DNA from: Candidatus Omnitrophota bacterium
GTDB taxonomy: Bacteria > Omnitrophota > Gorgyraeia > Duberdicusellales > 4484-171
Length of the DNA: 7,732 nucleotides
Direction of reading: 5' to 3'
NCBI GenBank assembly: GCA_014728785.1
Contig: WJKZ01000058.1
Location: forward strand, 1-7,732
The position numbers and the translations under genes were made by a program. The stretch's first letter is position 1. Each line of letters opens with the position of its first letter. Positions 1-5,860 of the stretch are shown piece after piece. The notes under the pieces were generated by a model. That model had not been told where the DNA came from, made no database searches, and worked only from the letters and a program-made list of their open reading frames with translations.

Positions 1-321
1 CCGGCGGATACAAAAACAATGGCTTTAATCTTTGAGGATGTCAGCGCCGAAGATTCAAGGAAAGTTCACTGGGTAGTATATGATATACCCCCTGCTTCCT
101 GGATAAAAGAAGATAGTATGCCCGGCAAACAGGGTATGAATGATTTTGGAAAAAGAAGATACAAGGGGCCTTGTCCTTTAAGGGGAGAACACCGGTATAA
201 ATTTACAATGTTTGCCCTGGATACGGATTTTGACTTAAAAGACGGGGCGGGGATTCTTAACGAAGCCAAAAAAGGTCATGTCCGGGATAAAGCAGAATTA
301 ACGGGAAGGTATAAAAGATAA
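1..321 (+). CDS. YbhB/YbcL-type PEBP (Raf kinase inhibitor-like) protein, 3' part
   Basis: The reading frame is open from base 1, so the gene begins upstream. The ATG at 19 is internal: the residues before it (PADTKT) match the family's conserved stretch ahead of the first core strand. The 106 visible residues show the PEBP core in order: a hydrophobic strand, HWVVYDIP at about 22-29, NDFGKRRYKGPCP in the middle, then GEHRYKFTMFALD and a C-terminal helix ending GHVRDKAELTGRYKR. This end is normal for bacterial YbhB proteins of about 150-180 residues. PEBP proteins bind phospholipid-like or phosphorylated ligands; the bacterial members have no settled role. The usual DPDAP ligand-loop motif reads EDVSAED here, so ligand binding may differ. 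Whether a signal peptide existed cannot be seen. The next gene starts 17 bases downstream, so the two are probably co-transcribed. Family assignment is firm, function unknown. Confidence 0.9.
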   Translation, partial: PADTKTMALIFEDVSAEDSRKVHWVVYDIPPASWIKEDSMPGKQGMNDFGKRRYKGPCPLRGEHRYKFTMFALDTDFDLKDGAGILNEAKKGHVRDKAELTGRYKR

Positions 322-338
322 ACATAGAAAGGAGAATA

Positions 339-959
339 ATGTTTGAAGACCGAAAAGACGCAGGAAGAAAGTTAGCTAAATCCCTGAGTAAATATAAGGG
401 AGAGGGTTTACTGGTACTGGCTATTCCCCGCGGTGGAGTAGAGGTGGGTTATCATGTAGCCAGAGAACTTGGGGCTGATTTTTCTATGATTATTACCAGA
501 AAACTTCCCCTTCCGGCTAATCCGGAGGCGGGCTTCGGGGCAATATCTGAGGACGGAAGCACCTTTATGATTCAGGATTCAGTAAAGTGGATTCCGCAGG
601 AGGTTATTCCCCGCATTAAGGAAGAACAAAAAAGAGAAATAGAACGCAGAATAAAAACATTAAGGAAGGGAAAGCCTTTGCCCGATATTAAAGACCGGAC
701 TGTTATCCTCGTTGATGACGGTATTGCGATGGGTTCTACGATGGGTGCTTCTATCCTTTTATGTAAAAGCCAAGAGGCAAAAAAGATAATAGTAGCTTCT
801 CCGATTTCTTCACCCCGGATGGTTGAAAAACTGAAGGACGAAGTCGATGAAGTAATCATATTAGAAACCCCTTTAAATTTCAGGGCTGTGGCTCAAGGCT
901 ACCTGAATTGGTATGACGTCTCCGATGAAGAAGTTTCGGAGATCATGGAAAGAAAATAA
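339..959 (+). CDS. Stand-alone phosphoribosyltransferase (COG1926-like)
   Basis: A 206-residue type I phosphoribosyltransferase fold. The pyrophosphate loop is LAIPRGGVEVG at 27-37, and the PRPP-binding loop is VILVDDGIAMGST at 122-134, with the acidic pair D126-D127 and the following G/S/T residues all present. The middle (about 85-115) is a charged helical insert and the C-terminus (YLNWYDVSDEE) is typical of this group. Length is normal for the group, which is usually annotated only as a predicted phosphoribosyltransferase. The base or other acceptor is not known, and it is not evidently one of the classic purine or pyrimidine salvage enzymes. The start ATG has an AGGAG site about 7 bases upstream. 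Such genes often sit beside stress or dormancy genes, which fits the CBS and superoxide reductase genes that follow. The product is expected in the cytoplasm. Family is sure, substrate unknown. Confidence 0.92.
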   Translation: MFEDRKDAGRKLAKSLSKYKGEGLLVLAIPRGGVEVGYHVARELGADFSMIITRKLPLPANPEAGFGAISEDGSTFMIQDSVKWIPQEVIPRIKEEQKREIERRIKTLRKGKPLPDIKDRTVILVDDGIAMGSTMGASILLCKSQEAKKIIVASPISSPRMVEKLKDEVDEVIILETPLNFRAVAQGYLNWYDVSDEEVSEIMERK

Positions 960-993
960 AATCCTGGTGGAGGAAAGTCAATACAAAGGGGCG

Positions 994-1012
994 ATAGCCG
1001 GTTGCTATTTCT
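994..1012 (+). terminator. Weak hairpin with short U-rich tail after the phosphoribosyltransferase gene
   Basis: ATAGC at 994-998 pairs with GCTAT at 1004-1008 around a five-base loop, with a possible G-U pair outside it. The sequence then runs TTCTTTTG. The stem is short and the T tract interrupted, so this would be an inefficient terminator at best. The rest of the 175-base gap (960-1134) is A-rich, with several TTTTGAAA-like words and no recognisable promoter, small gene or riboswitch. Confidence 0.3.
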
Positions 1013-1134
1013 TTTGAAAAAAATAAGATGGGAATAAGTTCAGGGACTTTGAAAAAAGCAAATATTTATCAGTCAGGTTTTGAAACAGAGCAGAAGAATT
1101 AAGAATTTAAAAAGAGTGATAGGGAGGAGGCTAT

Positions 1135-1563
1135 ATGATAGTAAAAGAATTTATGACAAAAGATATCGAAGTGATTTCTCCGGATAGTACCGTAAAAGAT
1201 GCAGCAGGTAAGATGAAAAGTTTAAATGTAGGAATGCTTCCCGTCTGTGACGGAGAAAAATTGAAAGGCGTAATCACAGACCGCGACATAGTAGTTAAAG
1301 CTATCGCTGAAGGTAAAGACCCCAATGCAACCGAAGTCCAGAATATAATTTCCGAAGATATGCGTATATGTTTCGACGACGAAGGGGTAGAGGAAGCCGC
1401 AAAAAGGATGAAAACCAAGCAAATCAGGCGCCTGCCGGTTTTAAGCAGGAATAAAAGACTGGTAGGTGTTGTTTCTTTAGGCGATATCGCGGTTCGGGTA
1501 AACGAAGAATTAGCCGGAGATGTATTGGAAAAGGTTTCTGAGCCGAGTAAACCGGAAAAATAA
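1135..1563 (+). CDS. Two-CBS-domain protein (Hrp1-like)
   Basis: A 142-residue protein made of a tandem CBS pair (Bateman module). CBS1 spans about 1-60 and ends in the signature GVITDRDIVVKAIAEG (45-60). CBS2 spans about 70-125 and ends GVVSLGDIAVRV (111-122). No catalytic domain is attached. Stand-alone pairs of this kind, such as the mycobacterial hypoxic response protein Hrp1, are thought to sense adenine nucleotides or other ligands and to modulate partner proteins; the ligand here cannot be told from sequence. The last 15 residues are charged and probably disordered. The start has a strong GGGAGGAGG site. The stop is only 14 bases before the superoxide reductase start, so the two genes very likely share a transcript, and the protein may report energy or redox status in the cytoplasm. 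Family is certain, role inferred. Confidence 0.94.
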   Translation: MIVKEFMTKDIEVISPDSTVKDAAGKMKSLNVGMLPVCDGEKLKGVITDRDIVVKAIAEGKDPNATEVQNIISEDMRICFDDEGVEEAAKRMKTKQIRRLPVLSRNKRLVGVVSLGDIAVRVNEELAGDVLEKVSEPSKPEK

Positions 1564-1577
1564 AGAAGGAGGGAGAT

Positions 1578-1961
1578 ATGCCGGGACAATGGAAGTGTGA
1601 AGAAGATATTTTATGCGGGGTAAATGAACCCAAGGATAGGGAGAGCCTAACAGACCTTGAAAAAAAACACATTCCTGTGGTAGAGGCACCGGATAAGGTC
1701 AGAAAAGATGAGTCTTTCCAGGTAAAGGTAGAGGTAGGCAAGTTACACCCTCATCCTAACGAAGCGGCACATTTTATAGAGTGGATTGAACTTTATTGCG
1801 GGGATACCTATCTGGGCAGGGCTTCGTATTCAGGAGGAGCAAGTTTTCCTGAAGCAACCTTTAAGGTTAAGCTGAGCCACGCCCACGGACCCTTAAAGGC
1901 TTGGGAAAAATGTAATATTCACGGTTTATGGGAAAACACAAAAGAAATAACTGTGGAGTAG
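1578..1961 (+). CDS. One-domain superoxide reductase (neelaredoxin / desulfoferrodoxin family)
   Basis: It reduces superoxide to hydrogen peroxide without releasing O2, in the cytoplasm. The 127-residue protein shows the whole Fe(His)4Cys centre: H31 (in EKKHIPVVEAP), H59 (HPNE), H65 (AHFIEW), and C112 plus H115 (KCNIHGLWE). The spacing H59-H65 and C112-H115 equals that of the characterised Pyrococcus enzyme. The catalytic lysine next to the first histidine is K30. The glutamate is displaced by one residue, giving E-K-K-H rather than E-K-H. There is no N-terminal desulforedoxin domain; the two early cysteines, C7 and C13, do not form a CxxC/CC rubredoxin-type site. Electrons normally come from rubredoxin, which is not encoded in this window. 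A GGAGGGAG site precedes the ATG. The stop codon touches an ATG (TAGATG) whose short frame I do not call a gene. Confidence 0.93.
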   Translation: MPGQWKCEEDILCGVNEPKDRESLTDLEKKHIPVVEAPDKVRKDESFQVKVEVGKLHPHPNEAAHFIEWIELYCGDTYLGRASYSGGASFPEATFKVKLSHAHGPLKAWEKCNIHGLWENTKEITVE

Positions 1962-2066
1962 ATGAGCAACAGAGCTATTGCCTTGAGGTCTGATAGAAGC
2001 GCATTTGTCGCGGGAGAGAAAGGGCTTGGTCGGTTAATAATGGCGGTGTGTATTGCTGTTTACCTC

Positions 2067-2110
2067 CCGGCTTTGGGCTCTTATTAAGAGAGAGGCCCGT
2101 ATTTAGCCGG
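2067..2110 (+). promoter_or_regulatory. Stem-loop in the leader of the ferritin-like gene
   Basis: CCGGCT at 2067-2072 pairs perfectly with AGCCGG at 2105-2110. Inside it GGGCTCT at 2075-2081 pairs with AGAGGCCC at 2091-2098, with one bulged G. An alternative inner hairpin is CTCTT/AAGAG. The outer stem ends six bases before the AAGGAGG ribosome site at 2117-2123. A competing pairing, CGGGAG at 2011-2016 with CTCCCG at 2064-2069, would break the outer stem. There is no clean U tract, so a leader regulatory structure is a little more likely than a simple terminator. No known riboswitch core was recognised in 1962-2127. Confidence 0.4.
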
Positions 2111-2127
2111 TAAATTAAGGAGGATTT

Positions 2128-2553
2128 ATGGCAAAATTAACAAAACAAAAGTTAATACAACTTTTAAATAAAGACTTGGCCTTAGAGTATAAGGCTATGG
2201 TGCAGTATACCCAGCACCAGGGAGTATTAAAAGGAGCGATGTATCAGAATATCCAGAAAGAACTTGCCGTTCATGCCCAGGAAGAGTTACAGCACGCAAT
2301 TACCTTAGCCGGCCAAATTGATTACCTGGGAGGAACGCCTATAGTGGATATGCCGGTGCCCGAGATATCTAAAAGTAACGAAAAAATGTTGAAACAGGAT
2401 TTAGACGGTGAAAATGATGCCATCGCGAGGTATATAGCCAGAATAAAACAGGCAGAAGAATTAAATCTATATCACCTCGCTCAGCAATTGAGAAATATCC
2501 TTTCGGTGGAACAGGAACATGCTATGGATTTAGAACAGGCTTTAGGAAAATAA
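2128..2553 (+). CDS. Bacterioferritin-like ferritin, probably haem-free
   Basis: A 141-residue four-helix ferritin-like protein with a complete diiron site: E20, E53-x-x-H56, E95 and E128-x-x-H131. The two 33-residue spacings match E. coli bacterioferritin (E18/E51/H54, E94/E127/H130). Such sites oxidise Fe(II) with O2 or H2O2 and feed an iron core, lowering Fenton damage. The haem-ligand methionine of bacterioferritin falls at L54 here (EELQH), so haem binding is unlikely. The protein is shorter than the usual ~158 residues, the missing part being at the C-terminus, so whether it forms the 24-subunit cage is uncertain. It might act as a mini-ferritin-like oxidase instead. The start has a strong AAGGAGG site. 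The hemerythrin gene follows after 15 bases, so both are probably in one operon and under the upstream leader. Confidence 0.9.
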   Translation: MAKLTKQKLIQLLNKDLALEYKAMVQYTQHQGVLKGAMYQNIQKELAVHAQEELQHAITLAGQIDYLGGTPIVDMPVPEISKSNEKMLKQDLDGENDAIARYIARIKQAEELNLYHLAQQLRNILSVEQEHAMDLEQALGK

Positions 2554-2568
2554 AAAGGAGGAAGACCG

Positions 2569-3108
2569 ATGTTACCGGTTGGGATGTTGATGAAGGAACA
2601 CCGCATTATTGAAGAAATGATTAAGCTGATGTTGTGGGAGTCGGCCCGGCTTAAAGAAGGAAGAAAGCCGGACATCAATTTTATTGACAAAGTTATTGAC
2701 TTTATAAAAGTTTATGCCGATGAATGTCATCATGGTAAAGAGGAGGATATACTTTTTAAAGAGCTAAAGGAAAAACCGATTTCTCAGAAACATAAAAAGA
2801 TTATGGAAGAACTCCTGGATGAACATGTCTTCGGACGGCAGGTATTGGCTTCTTTGGCGGAAGCTAAAAAGAAATACTTACAGGGGGATAAAGAAAGTGT
2901 AAGCCTTATAGAGAAGAATATGCACAGGCTCATTGATTTTTACCCGGCTCATATCGATAAAGAAGATAATCATTTTTTTCTTCCGGTAATGGAATATTTC
3001 GATGAGAGGGAAAAAGAAGAGATGGTCTGCAGATGCCGGGAATTCGATATGAAAATGATACACCAGAAGTATAAAGGAGTAATCGAGGAAATAAAGAAAA
3101 GAAGATAA
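2569..3108 (+). CDS. Hemerythrin-like (HHE-domain) protein
   Basis: A 179-residue, wholly helical HHE-cation-binding protein with a non-haem diiron site. Candidate ligands, in helix order, are H11 (MKEHRII), H55 with E59 (HHGKEE), H86 (LLDEHVF) and H128 with E132 (PAHIDKED). Both HxxxE pairs typical of the bacterial family are present, and H135 lies nearby. The C-terminal helix carries a CRC motif (C154, C156). Members bind O2, nitric oxide or iron, or act as small peroxidases; the sequence does not say which. I see no signal peptide or membrane segment, so it should be cytoplasmic. The ATG at 2569 has AGGAGG upstream. Two later in-frame ATGs (codons 6 and 8) would remove part of the first helix ahead of H11 and have poorer ribosome sites. 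Pairing with the ferritin-like gene suggests iron or oxygen handling. Confidence 0.88.
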   Translation: MLPVGMLMKEHRIIEEMIKLMLWESARLKEGRKPDINFIDKVIDFIKVYADECHHGKEEDILFKELKEKPISQKHKKIMEELLDEHVFGRQVLASLAEAKKKYLQGDKESVSLIEKNMHRLIDFYPAHIDKEDNHFFLPVMEYFDEREKEEMVCRCREFDMKMIHQKYKGVIEEIKKRR

Positions 3109-3168
3109 GTTAAATCGAAAAGTACATATTCCTAAAAGATAGTTATATAAAGTAAGGAGGAAGAAATA

Positions 3169-4023
3169 ATGGGAAAAATAACATTTAAAGGAAAGCCGCT
3201 TACCCTTAAAGGACTTAAACTAAAGAAGAGAGAACTTGTTCCCGATTTTCGGCTCGTTTCGGGCAATTTAGAAGAAGTTACTCTTTCTAACTTTGAAGGT
3301 AAGGTCAAGATATTTACAACTTTCCTTTCTCTGGACACCAAAGTCTGCGACCTTCAGGTAAAAGAATTTAATAAAAGGGCATCAGAGCTATCTGATGAAG
3401 TTGTAATAATGGCGGTTAGTAAGGATTTACCTTTTGCTCAGGATAGGTTTTGCCAGGCTAATAATATCCAAAATGTTCATGTCCTGTCGGATTACCGCTA
3501 TTCTTCTTTCGGGATAAATTACGGTCTTCTTATAAAAGAACTTAACCTCCTGGCCCGTTCGGTAATGGTAATCGACAAAAACGATATTCTGCGTTACCTG
3601 CAGGTGGTGGAGGAAGCCACCAATGCTCCCGATTATGAGGAGGTAATCAAAAAAGTAGAAGAGGTTCTGGCCAATGCTTCTTTACCGGCGGAAACCAGAC
3701 TGTCAAAACACTGTACTCCCTGCCAATCAGGCACTCCTCCTTTGAGTGAAGATAAGATAAAGGAGAGGCTTTCTGAAATAAGCGGTTGGGAGGTAATAGA
3801 AAGTAGGAGGTTAAGGAAAGAATTCAGGAGAGATAATTTTTCAGAGGTCAAAGATTTGCTTGATTTAGTTAGTGTTATCGCCCAGCAACAGGGGCATCAC
3901 CCTGCTTTGACACTGACCTATAAAAAATTAAAAGTAACCCTTACCACACATACAGCCGGCGGGTTAACGGATAATGATTTTATTATGGCTTCACTTATCA
4001 ATGAGGTGGCAGAGGGGAAATAA
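3169..4023 (+). CDS. tpx: Thiol peroxidase fused to pterin-4a-carbinolamine dehydratase
   Basis: One uninterrupted 284-codon frame encodes two complete enzymes. Residues 1-167 are Tpx, an atypical 2-Cys peroxiredoxin that reduces H2O2 and alkyl hydroperoxides: peroxidatic C60 in SLDTKVC, T57, resolving C95 in RFCQANNI, and active-site R130. The usual proline of the PxxxTxxC motif is L53. Residues from about 178 to 282 are PCD (DCoH). They begin with the family's own N-terminal signature HCTPCQSGTPPL and contain QGHHPA (H243, H244) and TLTTHTAGGLTDNDF (H261), which carry the three catalytic histidines. PCD dehydrates 4a-hydroxy-tetrahydropterins. The linker, about ten residues, is smooth and has no stop or shift. 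AAGGAGG precedes the start. Both parent families normally occur as separate proteins. The role of the fusion is inference: peroxide removal joined to rescue of oxidised pterins. Both domains are firmly identified. Confidence 0.95.
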   Translation: MGKITFKGKPLTLKGLKLKKRELVPDFRLVSGNLEEVTLSNFEGKVKIFTTFLSLDTKVCDLQVKEFNKRASELSDEVVIMAVSKDLPFAQDRFCQANNIQNVHVLSDYRYSSFGINYGLLIKELNLLARSVMVIDKNDILRYLQVVEEATNAPDYEEVIKKVEEVLANASLPAETRLSKHCTPCQSGTPPLSEDKIKERLSEISGWEVIESRRLRKEFRRDNFSEVKDLLDLVSVIAQQQGHHPALTLTYKKLKVTLTTHTAGGLTDNDFIMASLINEVAEGK

Positions 4024-4073
4024 ATATTTTTGAAGCAATCAAAGGAAAGTTAAATTTTTAAAAGGAGGGGGAA

Positions 4074-4664
4074 ATGAAGACAGGAATAAAAATAGTTTCC
4101 ATAGCAGTGTTGTCGATTTTTTTAATCACCTCTTCCAGCTATGCTAAAGCCAAACGAGGTTCAGTGTGCCGGATGGGAGGAATGCACGGCGGGATGTATG
4201 AAGGTAAAGATAAAGGTATGGACCTGGAAGATAAGTTCTTTAAAAAAGTCCATTTTATATTTGCTTATGAGGATGATATCAATCTCAGCGATGACCAGAA
4301 GGAGATGATTATTAATGAAAAATTTGACCTTAAAAAAGATTTAATAGAGAGTAAGCGCCAGATTGAAATGATAATAGCTGATGTTAAGAGAGAATTTATC
4401 AGAGATGACCTGGATATCGGGACCATAAATTCTCTCATAGACCGTAAATATGATATCAAGAAAGAAAAAGCCAAGAGAGTAGTTTCTGCCTATCAGAATC
4501 TCAAAAATATTTTATCCGCAGACCAGTACAATAAATTAAAGGACCTCTGGATGCAGAACATGAAGAACAAAATGAAAAGCATGATGGGCCCTCAGGAAGA
4601 AATGGGTGAATATCAAAGGATGCATGAGATGGAGGGAGATCATATGCGCGGGATGATGCATTAA
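4074..4664 (+). CDS. Periplasmic Spy/CpxP-like protein with Met/His-rich ends
   Basis: A 196-residue exported protein. Residues 1-24 form a signal peptide (basic start, hydrophobic core, cleavage after SYA). The mature middle (about 50-160) is helical and carries two LTxxQ-like motifs of the Spy/CpxP/heavy-metal-sensor superfamily, LSDDQ (71-75) and LSADQ (147-151). Members act as periplasmic chaperones or as sensors of envelope and metal stress. Both ends of the mature protein look metal-binding. The N-terminal part has VCRMGGMHGGM. The last 37 residues contain 11 methionines plus H184, H190 and H196, which suggests Cu(I) binding as in other Met-rich periplasmic proteins. That would suit a neighbour of the Cu/Zn enzyme SodC, but no binding is proven. 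The start has AAGGAGGGGG. The structured element at 4670 begins six bases after the stop. Confidence 0.82.
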   Translation: MKTGIKIVSIAVLSIFLITSSSYAKAKRGSVCRMGGMHGGMYEGKDKGMDLEDKFFKKVHFIFAYEDDINLSDDQKEMIINEKFDLKKDLIESKRQIEMIIADVKREFIRDDLDIGTINSLIDRKYDIKKEKAKRVVSAYQNLKNILSADQYNKLKDLWMQNMKNKMKSMMGPQEEMGEYQRMHEMEGDHMRGMMH

Positions 4665-4669
4665 GTTGT

Positions 4670-4801
4670 CCTGCTTTTCATATACAGGCCCAGAGTAGCC
4701 GCAAGCCGGCGATAAGTGATTTCGAAAGAAAACATCCCTTACCCAAGCTCCTTTGGCTTGCGGCTCTTCAAGGCCGTCTTGTGAAAAGTTACATAAGCAG
4801 G
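4670..4801 (+). ncRNA. Candidate structured RNA or leader upstream of gap
   Basis: A long nested imperfect inverted repeat. Pairs: 4670-4674 with 4797-4801 (CCTGC/GCAGG); 4675-4680 with 4782-4787 (TTTTCA/TGAAAA), extendable by two; 4687-4690 with 4772-4775 (GGCC/GGCC); and 4697-4707 with 4755-4765, eleven perfect pairs. The two gaps between the inner helices are symmetric, six bases on each side, and one allows three more pairs at 4693-4695. The 47-base apical region holds a small stem with a GNRA loop (TTTC-GAAA-GAAA, 4720-4731). It also holds CAAGC at 4744-4748, which could pair with GCTTG at 4756-4760 and compete with the main helix. No U tract follows, so this is not an ordinary terminator. 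I recognise no known RNA family. It could be a 3'-UTR element of the spy-like gene, a leader of gap, a free RNA or a hairpin repeat. The strand is assumed from the flanking genes. Confidence 0.5.
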
Positions 4802-4852
4802 AAACCGAAAATAAAATATTATTCACCTTGATTTAAACAAGAGGAGGTAACT

Positions 4853-5860
4853 ATGGCAAAGGTAGCTATTAACGGTTTAGGAAGAATAGGAAGGGCGACT
4901 TTGAAGATTGTAATGGGTGAAGACAATCTGGATTTGGTCGCAGTTAATGACCTTGTGCCTGTTGAGAACCTTGTGTACTTATTAAGACAGGATTCTGTCT
5001 ACGGGCGCTATGAGAGAAAAATAGAGGCAAGAACCGGCTCTATAGTAATCGACGGCAAAGAGATAAAAGTATTCAGCTCAAAAGATCCGTCTCAGCTTCC
5101 CTGGAAAGACTTAGGTATTGATGTAGTTTTTGAGTGCACGGGAATATTTACCAAAGGAGAAGATTTGAAGAAACATATAGAGGCCGGTGCCAAAAACGTA
5201 ATCCTTTCTGCTCCGGCAAAAAGCGAGGATGTGCCTACAGTAGTGCACGGGGTCAATACAGCCGGAGAAGGTAGCAAATCTTTTTCATGTGCGAGCTGTA
5301 CCACAAATTGTATCACTCCGGTTGTTGAGATTATGAAAAGAAGAATCGGTATTAAAAAGGCAATAATGACGACTATCCATGCTTATACCTCGACTCAGAA
5401 TATCGTGGACGGCCCCAGCAAGAAATTGAGAAGGGGAAGAGCAGCTGCGGTAAATTTTGTTCCCACCTCAACCGGTGCGGCTAAGGCGACAGCCAAAGCT
5501 CTTCCTGAATTAAAGGGTAAATTTAACGGAATAGCAGTACGGGGGCCTGTCCCTGTGGGTTCTGTTGCCGATATTGTTTTTGTGACAGAGAGGGATGTCA
5601 GTGAAGAAGAAGTCAATAAGATATTTAAAGAAGAAGCCGCGAGTGATAAATATAAGAGTATTCTTGGAGTATCTGAGGAATCACTTGTCTCTACCGACAT
5701 AATAAAAGACCCCCGAGCATCTGTGGTGGATTTGGAAATGACACAGGTTGTAGACGGGAATTTGGTTAAGGTTATTAGCTGGTACGATAATGAATGGGGT
5801 TATTCCAGCCAGATGGTGAAGGAAGCAAGGAGAATTAGTACAAAAGGAGGCGGAGAATGA
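4853..5860 (+). CDS. gap: Glyceraldehyde-3-phosphate dehydrogenase, phosphorylating, NAD-type
   Basis: Converts glyceraldehyde-3-phosphate, phosphate and NAD+ to 1,3-bisphosphoglycerate in glycolysis or the reverse in gluconeogenesis. The 335-residue length is normal. The N-terminal Rossmann motif is INGLGRIGR (6-14). D33 (VNDL) and P188 (DGPSK) favour NAD over NADP. Catalytic C149 lies in SCASCTTNC (145-153) and H176 in HAYT. Further marks are VPTSTGAAKA (203-212) and SWYDNEWGYS (309-318). Two departures from the common sequence are seen: C146 replaces the usual N of SNASCTTNC, and the phosphate-site loop reads VRGPVPVGS instead of VRVPTPNVS. All catalytic residues remain, so activity is expected. 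AGAGGAGG precedes the ATG. The gene overlaps sodC by ATGA. No pgk or other glycolytic gene is adjacent, which is unusual and suggests control with the stress genes. Confidence 0.97.
   Translation: MAKVAINGLGRIGRATLKIVMGEDNLDLVAVNDLVPVENLVYLLRQDSVYGRYERKIEARTGSIVIDGKEIKVFSSKDPSQLPWKDLGIDVVFECTGIFTKGEDLKKHIEAGAKNVILSAPAKSEDVPTVVHGVNTAGEGSKSFSCASCTTNCITPVVEIMKRRIGIKKAIMTTIHAYTSTQNIVDGPSKKLRRGRAAAVNFVPTSTGAAKATAKALPELKGKFNGIAVRGPVPVGSVADIVFVTERDVSEEEVNKIFKEEAASDKYKSILGVSEESLVSTDIIKDPRASVVDLEMTQVVDGNLVKVISWYDNEWGYSSQMVKEARRISTKGGGE

Noticed and set aside
19..321. ATG at 19 as the true start of the PEBP-family gene
   Set aside because: The frame is open to base 1 and the codons before the ATG continue the family's conserved sequence; there is no ribosome site ahead of it.
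974..1050. AAAGTC (974-979) pairing with GACTTT (1045-1050) as a structured leader of the CBS gene
   Set aside because: Only six pairs around a loop of 65 bases that holds little other structure, so chance is a sufficient explanation.
1131..1589. 152-residue frame on the minus strand opposite the CBS gene
   Set aside because: It is antisense to a clear CBS protein, is Ser/Thr/Phe-rich without any motif, and lacks a ribosome site. Other minus-strand frames in the window look the same.
1578..1640. N-terminal cysteines C7 and C13 of superoxide reductase as a remnant rubredoxin/desulforedoxin site
   Set aside because: Only two cysteines, five residues apart, and no CxxC or CC motif. The region looks like the ordinary N-terminus of short one-domain members.
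1962..2087. 41-residue frame starting at the TAGATG junction after superoxide reductase, with a hydrophobic end
   Set aside because: The only GGAG is three bases from the ATG, the protein has no recognisable pattern, and the region is better explained by the paired leader sequences. It is not excluded.
3144..3151. TATATAAA as a promoter for tpx-PCD
   Set aside because: It lies almost on the ribosome site and has no -35 partner; a transcript from it would begin at or within that site.
4817..4822. TATTAT as a -10 box for gap
   Set aside because: No acceptable -35 box lies 16-18 bases upstream, and AT-rich words are common here. If real, the structured element at 4670-4801 would lie outside the gap transcript.
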